A stretch of DNA of 53,136 nucleotides from LSUCC0057 sp048549915 (GTDB taxonomy: Bacteria > Pseudomonadota > Gammaproteobacteria > Pseudomonadales > Porticoccaceae), in assembly GCA_048549915.1 (NCBI GenBank), contig JBLYYE010000008.1, forward strand, positions 1 to 53,136, in the 5' to 3' direction. This document shows, in pieces, positions 27,649-35,870 of this stretch. The notes beneath the pieces are model-generated. The model worked only from the letters and a program-made list of their open reading frames with translations. It had not been told where the DNA came from and did not search any database. Positions within the stretch are counted from its first letter, which is position 1; every line of letters begins with the position of its first letter. The translations under genes were made by a program, and so were the position numbers.

Positions 27649-28101
27649 CTAGAACTGCTGGTCGGGAGAATCTATCACCGCGTAGGCCATTGAGCTCCCA
27701 TCGCGATAAAGTGCCCAGATAGTGTATGGGGTAAAACGCTCGCCCCTCTCCATGCCGGGTGTGCCAATAGGCATGCCTGGCACACTCAAACCAATGGCAT
27801 CGGCTGGCGGGTTGGCAATAAAGTCGCGGATAAATTTGGCCGGCACATGTCCTTCAAAAACATATCCGTGCTCGCTGATACCGGTGTGACAGGACTGATA
27901 ACGAGGTGCAATGGCCAGTTCAGCTTTGCGTTGGCTGAGGTTCTCAGGGTGCTCATGGCGAGTGGTGAAGCCCTCGGCATCCAAGTGCTCTATCCATCCT
28001 TCGCAGCAACCGCAAGTTGGGCTCTTGAGCACCAAAAGTGGTTGCGCCCAAACGCTGCCTGTAATCAGTAACAGGCCGATTACAGTGTTTAAACGTCGCA
28101 T
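27649..28101 (-). CDS. DUF411 family periplasmic metal-binding protein
   Basis: 150-residue exported protein. The signal peptide is about residues 1-19 (VWAQ). The mature part has the DUF411 signature: a CGCC cluster in SPTCGCCEGW, then CHTG, GHVPAKFI and PGMPIGTPGME. Family members are often annotated as CopG-like proteins near copper or metal resistance genes. The Cys cluster and the Met/His residues suggest copper or another soft metal, but no metal-resistance neighbours are present here. ATG 28101 has an AGGAGAG-type ribosome site upstream. Function beyond metal binding is not established. Confidence 0.85.
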   Translation of the reverse strand: MRRLNTVIGLLLITGSVWAQPLLVLKSPTCGCCEGWIEHLDAEGFTTRHEHPENLSQRKAELAIAPRYQSCHTGISEHGYVFEGHVPAKFIRDFIANPPADAIGLSVPGMPIGTPGMERGERFTPYTIWALYRDGSSMAYAVIDSPDQQF

Positions 28102-28135
28102 AAGTCTCTCCTAGTAGGTCTCTCTATTGTACGGA

Positions 28136-28903
28136 TTACTCGTGGTCATCAGCAAATTGTGCTGCGCGTTTTTCTCTGGCGGCAGACAACCCCTCGCGTA
28201 AGTCATCGCCTTGGTTACAGTGGTCGGCGAGCATCTGCGCTTGGTGCAGCTGTTGCTCGGTGGGGCGTTCAAATTCATTGCAAATTTGTTTCATTGTGCG
28301 CAGCGCTTGGGGTGAAAATTCGGCCAACTGTTGTGCAAGCTCAATCGCGCGCTCGTTGAGCTGATCCGGCACGACGATCTGAGTTAGAAAACCAAGCCTC
28401 AACAGAGAATCAGCATCAAACGGTAGGGCGCTTAAAAATAGCTGGCGCGTCGCACTGTTGCCCAGCCGCCCAATGTAGCGAGCGAGACCGCGCGGCGGGT
28501 AGCAGAGCCCGAGTTTAGCCGGCGGTATGCGGATATGAAAAGACTCGCTGGAGAGGCGAAAGTCACAGCATAGTGCCAGTTCCGCGCCGCCACCGTAGGC
28601 GTTGCCATTGAGAAGGGCGATAGTCGGTTGGCCAATGGCGGCGATAACGTCCATCGCATCTGCATATTGTTCACTGGTGAGTTCGCCGCTAGCAAGCTGG
28701 TCGAGCGCGGCACCGGCACAGAATGTTTGGTCGCCACTGCCGGTGAGAATCACTACTCGGCAGCGCGGCGCTGCGGCCAGTTCAACGGCAGTGCTCTGGA
28801 GCATTTGCAGCGCCTCATGAGTGAGACTGTTGCGTTGGGCGGGGCGATCAATGGTGATAGTGGCGATTCGCTGATCGCTGCTGTAACTGAGTTGGATAGA
28901 CAT
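28136..28903 (-). CDS. Enoyl-CoA hydratase/isomerase (crotonase) family protein
   Basis: Crotonase-fold enzyme acting on an acyl-CoA. ATG 28903 gives 255 residues; the longer frame to 29029 adds a stretch without similarity. The oxyanion-hole segments are CAGAALDQL and GNAYGGGAELAL. The Glu in GGGAEL corresponds to the first catalytic Glu of hydratases. The second, normally in a PE-x-x-x-G motif, is replaced by Ala (IPPAKLGLCYPP). True hydratase activity is therefore doubtful; isomerase, decarboxylase or another crotonase reaction is possible. Divergent from gabD; no other beta-oxidation genes are nearby. Confidence 0.82.
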   Translation of the reverse strand: MSIQLSYSSDQRIATITIDRPAQRNSLTHEALQMLQSTAVELAAAPRCRVVILTGSGDQTFCAGAALDQLASGELTSEQYADAMDVIAAIGQPTIALLNGNAYGGGAELALCCDFRLSSESFHIRIPPAKLGLCYPPRGLARYIGRLGNSATRQLFLSALPFDADSLLRLGFLTQIVVPDQLNERAIELAQQLAEFSPQALRTMKQICNEFERPTEQQLHQAQMLADHCNQGDDLREGLSAAREKRAAQFADDHE

Positions 28904-29057
28904 GCTTGAATCTCTAGCTAACCTTTGATGGGCTATGGTACGTCTAGCGGCGGCTGAGAACCACTCCCGATTAAAAAAGACGGTTGGTCGCGAGCGGCTT
29001 TTCGGTGACAATAGAGCTTTATTTTTCACTCTTTTTATCAGCCCAAAGTGAGAGCTT

Positions 29058-30515
29058 ATGAAGCTTCAAGACCCCACCTTATTAATTGGCCAAAATTTAT
29101 GTAATGGCGAGTGGATTGTCTCTGATAGCGGCGAAACTCTAGCCGTTACCAACCCCGCCAGCGGCGAGATTTTGACCGAAGTAGCACGCTGCTCAGGCGT
29201 TGAAACCGCACGTATGATTACTGCTGCAGAGACGGCTCAGCGCAGCTGGGCGACCTCTACCGGCAAAGAGCGCAGTGCGTTATTGCGCCGTTGGTATGAG
29301 CTTATCTTAGCCAATGCCGACGATCTGGCAGCACTGCTGACAGCGGAGCAGGGCAAGCCTTTGGCTGAGGCGCGCGGAGAGATCATCTACGGTGCCAATT
29401 ATATCGAGTGGTTTGCCGAAGAGGCCAAACGTCGCTACGGCGATGTCATACCGGAACCCTCGGCAGACAAACGTATCTTGGCGATCAAACAGCCGGTTGG
29501 TGTGGTGGCGGCTATCACGCCGTGGAACTTCCCCAATGCCATGCTGACGCGCAAAATCGCGCCAGCTATAGCCGCTGGATGTGCTGTAGTCTGCAAACCT
29601 GCAAATGCCACGCCACTGTCGGCCCTGGCGCTGGGTCTATTGGCCGAGCGCGCGGGCTTTCCGCCCGGCTTGCTGAATATTGTCACCGGCGACACCTCCG
29701 CTATTGGCGCCGAGCTAACCAGCAACCCAATCGTGCGCAAGCTGACCTTCACCGGCTCAACTCCGGTGGGTAAAACGTTGATGGCACAGTGTGCTGGCAC
29801 GGTTAAGCGCACCTCTATGGAACTCGGCGGCAACGCACCGTTCATTGTTTTTAACGACGCCGACATCGAGGCCGCAGTCGCCGGCGCCATGGTCTCCAAA
29901 TACCGCAACGCCGGCCAGACCTGTGTCTGCGCCAATCGATTTTTAGTGCAGGCCGAGGTGTTTGACCAGTTTGCTGCGCGCTTTGCTGAAGAGGTCGTCA
30001 AACTCAAACTTGGCAACGGCGCTGATGCCGGAGTCGAAATCGGCCCGCTAATTAATGAGGGCGCGGCGAATGATGTTTGCGCTCTGATTGATGATGCCGT
30101 TGCGCAAGGTGGCAAGGTGGTGATTGGCGGCGGGCGCGTCGATCGCGACGGCCCTTTTGTCGAACCAACGATTGTTGCCGGCATGGCGACATCGGCGCGG
30201 CTTTTCAAAGAGGAGATATTTGGCCCGGTGGCACCGCTGTTCAAATTTGAGACCGAAGCCGAGGCTATCGCGATGGCTAACGACACCGAGTTTGGTTTGG
30301 CTGCCTATTTTTACTCGCGCGACATAGGCCGTGTTTGGCGCGTTGCCGAGCAGCTCGAATACGGTATTGTTGGCATCAACGAAGGGCTTATCTCCAACGA
30401 GATGGCCCCCTTTGGCGGCGTCAAAGAGTCCGGCCAGGGCCGAGAAGGATCCAAATATGGTTTGGACGATTATCAAGAGATTAAATATCTCTGTATGGGC
30501 GGGCTGGCACAGTAA
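29058..30515 (+). CDS. gabD: NAD(P)-dependent succinate-semialdehyde dehydrogenase (GabD-type)
   Basis: Aldehyde dehydrogenase superfamily enzyme, 485 residues, oxidizing succinate semialdehyde or a related aldehyde to the acid. Active-site residues are Asn157 (PWNF), Glu255 (MELGG) and Cys289 in NAGQTCVCANR, the Cys-Val-Cys form typical of GabD. The cofactor loop FTGSTPVGK and the C-terminal GGVKESGQGREGSKYGLDDY also match. ATG 29058 follows GAGAG. No gabT or gabP is nearby, so the metabolic source of the aldehyde is not shown. Its stop overlaps the next start as TAATG. Confidence 0.9.
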   Translation: MKLQDPTLLIGQNLCNGEWIVSDSGETLAVTNPASGEILTEVARCSGVETARMITAAETAQRSWATSTGKERSALLRRWYELILANADDLAALLTAEQGKPLAEARGEIIYGANYIEWFAEEAKRRYGDVIPEPSADKRILAIKQPVGVVAAITPWNFPNAMLTRKIAPAIAAGCAVVCKPANATPLSALALGLLAERAGFPPGLLNIVTGDTSAIGAELTSNPIVRKLTFTGSTPVGKTLMAQCAGTVKRTSMELGGNAPFIVFNDADIEAAVAGAMVSKYRNAGQTCVCANRFLVQAEVFDQFAARFAEEVVKLKLGNGADAGVEIGPLINEGAANDVCALIDDAVAQGGKVVIGGGRVDRDGPFVEPTIVAGMATSARLFKEEIFGPVAPLFKFETEAEAIAMANDTEFGLAAYFYSRDIGRVWRVAEQLEYGIVGINEGLISNEMAPFGGVKESGQGREGSKYGLDDYQEIKYLCMGGLAQ

Positions 30516-31333
30516 TGGCCGAGTTGCTTAACTATACTGATATCCAGAGCGATAATAGCGGTCAGCTAGCTGGCCGCAGTGCTATTTTAATGCACGGTAT
30601 GTTTGGCTCGCTGAGCAACCTAGCCAGTTTGGGCCGCGCGCTCGCAGCCCAGGGCTGTCGAGTTGTCGCCGTAGATATGCCTAACCATGGCGAATCGCCT
30701 CACAGCAGTGCAATGACCTACGACTCTATGGCGGCAGATATTGTTGCGCTGGCTGACCATCTCGAGTTAACCAAACCATTTTTAGTCGGCCACTCGATGG
30801 GTGGCAAGACCGCGATGCAGGCTGCGCTGAATTACCCGCAACGGTTTGCCGGTATTGCTGTGTTGGATATAAGCCCGGTGGCTTATGAGCCACGTCACGA
30901 TCCGGTGATTGCTGGGCTAACCGAATTGGCGGGTGCGCTCCAAAACGGTTCGGTCAACAACAGAACAGAGGCGAGCAGCCTGTTAGAGGCGTTTGTGCCC
31001 GATACCATGACGCGCGCCTTCCTGCTTAAAAATCTCTATCGCAACAGCGCTGGCGAGTGGCGTTTAAAGCTCAACCTTGAGGCGCTTTCGGCTAACTACT
31101 ACAGTGAGCTGGCGGCCGCGGTGAGCGGTGAACCCTATCTGGGGCCGGCCTTACTGCTCAAGGGTGAGAGCTCTGCTTACATTCAGAGCAAACATCAGCC
31201 GCTGATTGATCAACTATTACCCAATGCGCAGCTCGAGGTGGTCGATGCTGCCGGCCACTGGTTGCACGCTGAACAGCCTGCAGTCGTTGAAACTGCGGTT
31301 GTCGAATTTATCTGCCGCCAGAGCGGTATATAG
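30515..31333 (+). CDS. Alpha/beta-fold hydrolase, YbfF-type esterase
   Basis: Cytoplasmic serine esterase of 272 residues. The oxyanion segment LMHGMFGSLSN, the nucleophile Ser94 in VGHSMGGK, and a late GHWLHAEQP supplying the catalytic His match the YbfF/short-chain acyl esterase group. DMPNHGES is another family block. Its start overlaps the gabD stop by one base (TAATG), so translation is coupled. The physiological substrate is unknown. Confidence 0.85.
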   Translation: MAELLNYTDIQSDNSGQLAGRSAILMHGMFGSLSNLASLGRALAAQGCRVVAVDMPNHGESPHSSAMTYDSMAADIVALADHLELTKPFLVGHSMGGKTAMQAALNYPQRFAGIAVLDISPVAYEPRHDPVIAGLTELAGALQNGSVNNRTEASSLLEAFVPDTMTRAFLLKNLYRNSAGEWRLKLNLEALSANYYSELAAAVSGEPYLGPALLLKGESSAYIQSKHQPLIDQLLPNAQLEVVDAAGHWLHAEQPAVVETAVVEFICRQSGI

Positions 31334-31341
31334 GACTTTTT

Positions 31342-32535
31342 ATGTTTGATCATCTCCAAGCGACGCCACCCGATCCTATACTCAGCCTGATGGCACAGTA
31401 TAGAACCGACCCGCGCGAGCAGAAGATTGATCTGGGTGTTGGTGTCTATCAAGACGATCGCGGCGCCACCCCAGTGATGAGTGCGGTGCGCAAAGCTGAA
31501 GCTGCACTTTACGCCAGCGAGCAGAGCAAAACTTACCAGGGTATAGCCGGCAATCCCGCTTTTGGCGAACAGATGCTAAAACTGCTGTTTGGTTCTGACA
31601 ATGCGCTGCTAACAACCGGTCGAGCGCGCTTCATCTCTACCCCGGGTGGCTCGGGCGCTTTGCGCTTGGGTGGCGAGTTGTTGCGGCGCGCCAATCCCAA
31701 GGCGCGTTTGTGGGTGGGTACGCCCACCTGGCCCAACCATATCCCTTTGTTGGGCAGCACTGGGTTGCCGATGGTTGAGTACAATTACCTCAACCAGAGC
31801 GGTGGTGGGGTTGATATGGCGGCACTGGAAGAGGCATTAAGTAGTGCACAGGCGGGCGATATCGTGCTGCTGCACGGCTGCTGTCACAATCCTAGCGGCG
31901 TCGATCTGTCGCTCGACGAATGGCTTCGGGTGGTGGAGCTCTGCGAGCGCGGCGGATTGATTCCGTTTGTCGATGTAGCCTACCAAGGACTGGGTGAAGG
32001 CTTGCACAGTGATGCGGCGCCGCTGCGTCTCTTGGCAGAGCGGCTGCCCGAATTTATTGTCGCCAGCTCTTGCTCGAAAAATTTTGGTCTCTATCGCGAG
32101 CGCGCCGGTGGATTGGCTATTGTCGCCAGCTCTGACAGCACCTGTGAGATGGCGGCTAACCAAGCAATGGTTGCCGCGCGACAAATTTGGTCGATGCCCC
32201 CGGCACACGGGGCTGACATTGTCGCCACCTTACTGGCCGACAGCCAACTCAAAGCTGAGTGGATGGCGGAGCTTGAAGAGGTGCGCCAGCGCATTCTGGT
32301 AATGCGCCAGTTGCTCGTTGAGCGCACCACCGGCAATCGCGCTGGCTACGACTTTTCAGCCATCTTAAACCAGCGTGGTATGTTTTCCTTTTTGGGGATT
32401 AGTGCCGCACAGGTAGCCGCTCTGCGCGAGCAGTTTGGTGTCTACATGGTCGATTCAACACGGATCAACTTGGCGGGTATCAACAGCGGCAATATCGATC
32501 ACCTCAGCGAGGCGTTGTATCAGGTCTTGGCGTGA
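31342..32535 (+). CDS. Class I aspartate/aromatic amino acid aminotransferase
   Basis: PLP-dependent transaminase of the AspC/TyrB family, 397 residues. The PLP lysine is K246 in SCSKNFGLYRER, with Arg254 placed to bind the cofactor phosphate. LGVGVYQDDRG, TPTWPNH, HGCCHNPSG and FVDVAYQG are family blocks. It cannot be split into AspC or TyrB by eye, so I give no symbol; aromatic plus aspartate activity is likely. AGGA lies close before ATG 31342. It ends inside the convergent shikimate-kinase-like gene, overlapping by 16 bases. Confidence 0.9.
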   Translation: MFDHLQATPPDPILSLMAQYRTDPREQKIDLGVGVYQDDRGATPVMSAVRKAEAALYASEQSKTYQGIAGNPAFGEQMLKLLFGSDNALLTTGRARFISTPGGSGALRLGGELLRRANPKARLWVGTPTWPNHIPLLGSTGLPMVEYNYLNQSGGGVDMAALEEALSSAQAGDIVLLHGCCHNPSGVDLSLDEWLRVVELCERGGLIPFVDVAYQGLGEGLHSDAAPLRLLAERLPEFIVASSCSKNFGLYRERAGGLAIVASSDSTCEMAANQAMVAARQIWSMPPAHGADIVATLLADSQLKAEWMAELEEVRQRILVMRQLLVERTTGNRAGYDFSAILNQRGMFSFLGISAAQVAALREQFGVYMVDSTRINLAGINSGNIDHLSEALYQVLA

Positions 32536-33080
32536 CCAACAGACGCTATCGCCGCACAGATCTGTTCCACTGAGAGTCCCTCGCAATCAACAGTGAAGCC
32601 GTTGTCGAGCTGGTCGGTCCAACGTGCATACAGCGGTTCGCGCTCCTCATAGAGTTGAACCAGGGTTGTGCCGGGCTCGCTGGCGATGCCGCGTTCAGCG
32701 AAATTACCCAAGCGCGTTTCTAGAACGGCTATCGGCAACTTCAACCAGACAATATCGGCAACCTCAGCTAAACGCTGCATGCCGCTGTCGGAGTAGACTA
32801 CGCTGCCACCGGTAGCCACTACGGCACGGCTAAAGTCCTCTTCCAAAAGCACCTGTTGTTCCGCCTCTCGCAGCGCTGCCACACCGCGGTGGTCGAGCAA
32901 ATTTTGCAGGGTGGCCCCGGCGCGCTCTTGTATGCACAGGTCGGTATCGATGAAACGCAGCCCCAGCTGCTTGGCCAAAACCACGCCGATAGTGCTTTTG
33001 CCGGCGCCAGGCATACCAATTAGCGCGATTGGGCGATTGAAGCTACCCGTTTGAGATGTTTTTTTTGGGTTGTGGGTCAT
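32520..33080 (-). CDS. Shikimate kinase-like P-loop kinase, non-canonical
   Basis: Small-molecule kinase of the AroK/AroL fold, 186 residues from ATG 33080 (GGAAG seven bases upstream; the frame also extends to 33164). Walker A GMPGAGKST is at 22-30, Asp45/Asp47 in FIDTD fit the substrate/Mg site, and an Arg-rich lid lies near EREPLYARW. Two features depart from standard shikimate kinase: LREAE replaces FR-x-x-E, and GGS (91-93) replaces the GGG that contacts shikimate. The first ten residues are polar and unlikely to be structural. It may be a paralogue with another substrate. It overlaps the aminotransferase 3' end by 16 bases. Confidence 0.75.
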   Translation of the reverse strand: MTHNPKKTSQTGSFNRPIALIGMPGAGKSTIGVVLAKQLGLRFIDTDLCIQERAGATLQNLLDHRGVAALREAEQQVLLEEDFSRAVVATGGSVVYSDSGMQRLAEVADIVWLKLPIAVLETRLGNFAERGIASEPGTTLVQLYEEREPLYARWTDQLDNGFTVDCEGLSVEQICAAIASVGHAKT

Positions 33081-33183
33081 GCCTGGGCTTCCTGCTTTAA
33101 TCACTATAATAGTATCTGTTAAGAGGCTGGAAAGTCTCTGCCTTTCTGTATAATTAGGATTCATTTTACGCTTGGGTCATGCA

Positions 33184-34092
33184 ATGTCACAGGGTCAATC
33201 ACTGCATTTTACTACGGTTGCGCTGCTCGCCAGTGTCAAAGTTGAGGCAGTCAGTAGTACGCTAGAGAAACTCCAGCAGTACTTGCTCAGCGAGGGCTGC
33301 GAGGTGGTGTTTGAAGAGAGTACCGCGCAGCTGATGCCACACACTCCGGCGGCGCTCAAACTGAGTGAATTTGCTGGCCAAGTGGATTTGTGCATCGTAG
33401 TCGGTGGCGATGGCAGTATGCTCAGCGCTTCGCGCAAAATTGCCGCCACCGGGATCCCGATGCTGGGTATAAACCGCGGACGGTTGGGGTTTCTCACCGA
33501 TATATCTCCAGACGAGCTCGCTGAGCGCGTCGCTCCTGTTCTGCGCGGCGAGTACAACATCAGCCAACGCTTTATGCTCAACGCTGAGGTCAGTCGCAAT
33601 GGCGAGCTACTCAGCCGTGGCCGCGCGGTTAACGATGTCGTTCTCCACCCGGGTCGCTCGGTGCGGATGATGGAGTTTGATCTCTATGTCGACAAGCAGT
33701 TTGTCTACAGCCAAAGCTCGGACGGGGTGATTGTTGCGACGCCGACCGGCTCTACCGCCTATGCGCTCTCGGCCGGCGGCCCGATTCTATTTCCCGAGCT
33801 AGACGCCATTATTGTGGTGCCGCTCAATCCGCATACGCTCAGCAGCCGGCCCATTACCCTCTCTGGCAACGCTTGTATCGAACTGCAGGTGAGCGCGCGC
33901 AATGAGCTCATGCCACTGGTCACCTGTGACGGCCACAACGATTTTGACACTCAGCCGGGCGATATTATTACCATTACCAAGCACCCCGATGTGCTCAAGC
34001 TGATACACCCATCAGATCACAACTTTTACGAGATCTGTCGCTCCAAGTTAGGCTGGGGAGGGCGCTTGGGCAAGCCCCTGAAGGGGCAGTAG
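33184..34092 (+). CDS. nadK: NAD kinase
   Basis: Phosphorylates NAD+ to NADP+ in the cytoplasm. The ATP-site GGDG motif is at 74-77 in VVGGDGSML, followed by GINRGRLGFLTD, the NAD-binding RAVNDVVLH, and SSDGVIVATPTGSTAYALSAGGP. 302 residues from ATG 33184, which has a poor ribosome site. TTG 33172 with AGGA 12 bases upstream would add four residues. First gene of a closely spaced run; the rhomboid gene starts four bases after its stop. Confidence 0.96.
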   Translation: MSQGQSLHFTTVALLASVKVEAVSSTLEKLQQYLLSEGCEVVFEESTAQLMPHTPAALKLSEFAGQVDLCIVVGGDGSMLSASRKIAATGIPMLGINRGRLGFLTDISPDELAERVAPVLRGEYNISQRFMLNAEVSRNGELLSRGRAVNDVVLHPGRSVRMMEFDLYVDKQFVYSQSSDGVIVATPTGSTAYALSAGGPILFPELDAIIVVPLNPHTLSSRPITLSGNACIELQVSARNELMPLVTCDGHNDFDTQPGDIITITKHPDVLKLIHPSDHNFYEICRSKLGWGGRLGKPLKGQ

Positions 34093-34096
34093 GTTG

Positions 34097-34696
34097 ATGC
34101 AAGTTGACCCGCGTCCACTCAGCCAACAGCTGCGCTCCAACCCACTGGTGGCGCTGCTGATAGCCGGTTCACTGATCGGTTACTTTGTCGCCACCCATAT
34201 GCGCCCACCAGCCGAGTTGTTTTTTTTACCGCCCGACAAAGGGCAGTGGTGGCAGTCGCTGAGCCCGATTTTCCTCCATTTTGGTATTGCTCACTTTGCT
34301 TTTAATGCGCTCTGGTTGCTTATTTTAGGCACCCGCATAGAGAGCTATAGCGGTGCATTGCATCTTTTATTGCTGGTCGCTGTGACAGGTTTGCTGTCGA
34401 ATATGGCGCAATATGCGTGGAGTGGTAGCCGCGCGTTTGGGGGGATGTCGGGCGTGATTTACGGCCTGCTCGGCTATCTCTATGTGCGCGGCCATTTAAA
34501 TAAAATTGCTTGTTACCAGCTACCCAACCAGTTGGTTGGCTTTATGGTCGGTTGGATGCTGTTGTGTATGACCGGCCTGCCTACACTGCTGCTGGGCAGT
34601 GGTATCGCCAACGCCGCTCACGCTGGCGGTTTGCTTGCCGGTGTAGCCGTCGGTCTGCTGTTCGCCGCGGCACCGCAGCGCAGCGGCCAAGATTAA
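34097..34696 (+). CDS. Rhomboid family intramembrane serine protease
   Basis: Polytopic inner-membrane protease of 199 residues with about six hydrophobic segments. Catalytic Ser118 lies in GMSG and His175 in NAAHAGG. The supporting H61-x4-H66-x3-N70 motif on helix 2 is intact, so it should be active. It lacks the N-terminal cytosolic domain of GlpG. ATG 34097 is used (TTG 34094 is just upstream); GGGG inside the nadK end serves as ribosome site. Substrates are unknown. Confidence 0.9.
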   Translation: MQVDPRPLSQQLRSNPLVALLIAGSLIGYFVATHMRPPAELFFLPPDKGQWWQSLSPIFLHFGIAHFAFNALWLLILGTRIESYSGALHLLLLVAVTGLLSNMAQYAWSGSRAFGGMSGVIYGLLGYLYVRGHLNKIACYQLPNQLVGFMVGWMLLCMTGLPTLLLGSGIANAAHAGGLLAGVAVGLLFAAAPQRSGQD

Positions 34697-34720
34697 TTGA
34701 AACGCTATTGAGAGGTAGAG

Positions 34721-34969
34721 ATGGACGTTAAGCAGTTATTGCAATCGATAACCCCTGATATTTATCAGCGCCTGGTGCGCGCGGTAGAGATAGGTCGGTG
34801 GCCCGACGGCCGCACACTGAGCGCCGAACAGCGCGAAACCTGTATGCAGGCAATTATTGCTTACGATCAACAAAAGCCCACTGAGCAGCGCACCGGCTAT
34901 GTGCCGCCAAAGCCGACGCCGTGTGCCGACAGCGCACCATCGGAAGAGCCGATTAGTTGGAAGCATTAA
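34721..34969 (+). CDS. DUF1315 (YeaC family) protein
   Basis: 82-residue cytoplasmic protein matching the YeaC/DUF1315 pattern: TPDIYQRLVRAVEIGRWPDGR, then SAEQRETCMQAIIAY. The C-terminus is Pro-rich and poorly conserved. GAGAGG lies ten bases before ATG 34721. One base separates its stop from the DUF2797 start, so the pair is translationally coupled. Function is unknown. Confidence 0.85.
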   Translation: MDVKQLLQSITPDIYQRLVRAVEIGRWPDGRTLSAEQRETCMQAIIAYDQQKPTEQRTGYVPPKPTPCADSAPSEEPISWKH

Positions 34970-34970
34970 A

Positions 34971-35846
34971 ATGGCTGCAACGAATAGTGCACAGCTAGAA
35001 CAGTTGCAGCCCGGTGCTCCGCTCTCCGGCACACTGGGTAAAATGCAGGTTGTCGATACGGCGCCGGTGAGCTATCGCCTACCGCTCGGTGAACATCTGG
35101 TGGATATGAATGCGCTGATCGGCTCACAACTCCAGCTCAGTTACACCGGCGTGATCCACTGCGTGCACTGCAACCGGGTTTCTAAAAAAAGCTTCAATCA
35201 AGGCTTTTGTTATCCTTGTTTTCGCAAGTTGGCAGCCTGCGACAGCTGTATTGTCAGCCCAGAAAAGTGCCACTTTGATGCAGGCACCTGCCGCGAGCCA
35301 GAGTGGGCTGAGCGCAACTGTTTCACCGACCACTTTGTCTATTTAGCCAATTCCTCGGGCATTAAAGTAGGAATAACCCGCGGCACTCAACTGCCGACCC
35401 GTTGGATAGATCAGGGTGCTGTTGCGGCACTGCCGATTTTCCGCGTGGCCAACCGACGTCTCGCCGGGCTGTTAGAGGAGCAGTTGCGCGCTCATGTCAG
35501 CGATCGCACTCAGTGGCAGGCCATGCTCAAAGGCTCGCCGGAGCCTGTCGATCTGGTCGCCGCGCGCGAGCAGCTATTTGGTTATGCTGAACAAGCTATT
35601 GATGCACTGATGAGTGATGCGGGGCCAACCGATATTGTTGTGCTCGACGACATACAACCACAGCATTTTGAATTCCCAGTCGCTCAGTTTCCAGAAAAAG
35701 TGAAGAGCTTCAACTTGGACAAAACCGCAGAAGTGAGTGGGGAGTTACAAGGTATCAAAGGGCAGTATCTAATTTTTGACAGTGGCGTGATCAATATCCG
35801 CAAATTTGGCGGTTATAACGTGGTGCTTGAGCAACTGGCCAAGTAG
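34971..35846 (+). CDS. DUF2797 protein with Cys cluster and GIY-YIG-like segment
   Basis: 291-residue protein of unknown function. It has a metal-site-like Cys series over about residues 60-110 (CVHC, CYPC, CDSC, and single Cys further on), then FVYLANSSGIKVGITRG, whose YL...KVGITR spacing looks like a GIY-YIG core, followed by Arg and Glu residues that could complete such a site. I chose ATG 34971 at the end of yeaC; the frame runs upstream through yeaC as a shadow. Nuclease activity is only a structural guess. Co-located with nadK and pepN. Confidence 0.8.
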   Translation: MAATNSAQLEQLQPGAPLSGTLGKMQVVDTAPVSYRLPLGEHLVDMNALIGSQLQLSYTGVIHCVHCNRVSKKSFNQGFCYPCFRKLAACDSCIVSPEKCHFDAGTCREPEWAERNCFTDHFVYLANSSGIKVGITRGTQLPTRWIDQGAVAALPIFRVANRRLAGLLEEQLRAHVSDRTQWQAMLKGSPEPVDLVAAREQLFGYAEQAIDALMSDAGPTDIVVLDDIQPQHFEFPVAQFPEKVKSFNLDKTAEVSGELQGIKGQYLIFDSGVINIRKFGGYNVVLEQLAK

Positions 35847-35870
35847 CTAGACCTTAACAGGGGAGAAAAA

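Noticed and set aside
29435..30286. 283-residue open frame antisense to gabD
   Set aside because: It is a codon-bias shadow of a well-supported dehydrogenase. The composition is Ala/Ser/Pro-rich without domains.
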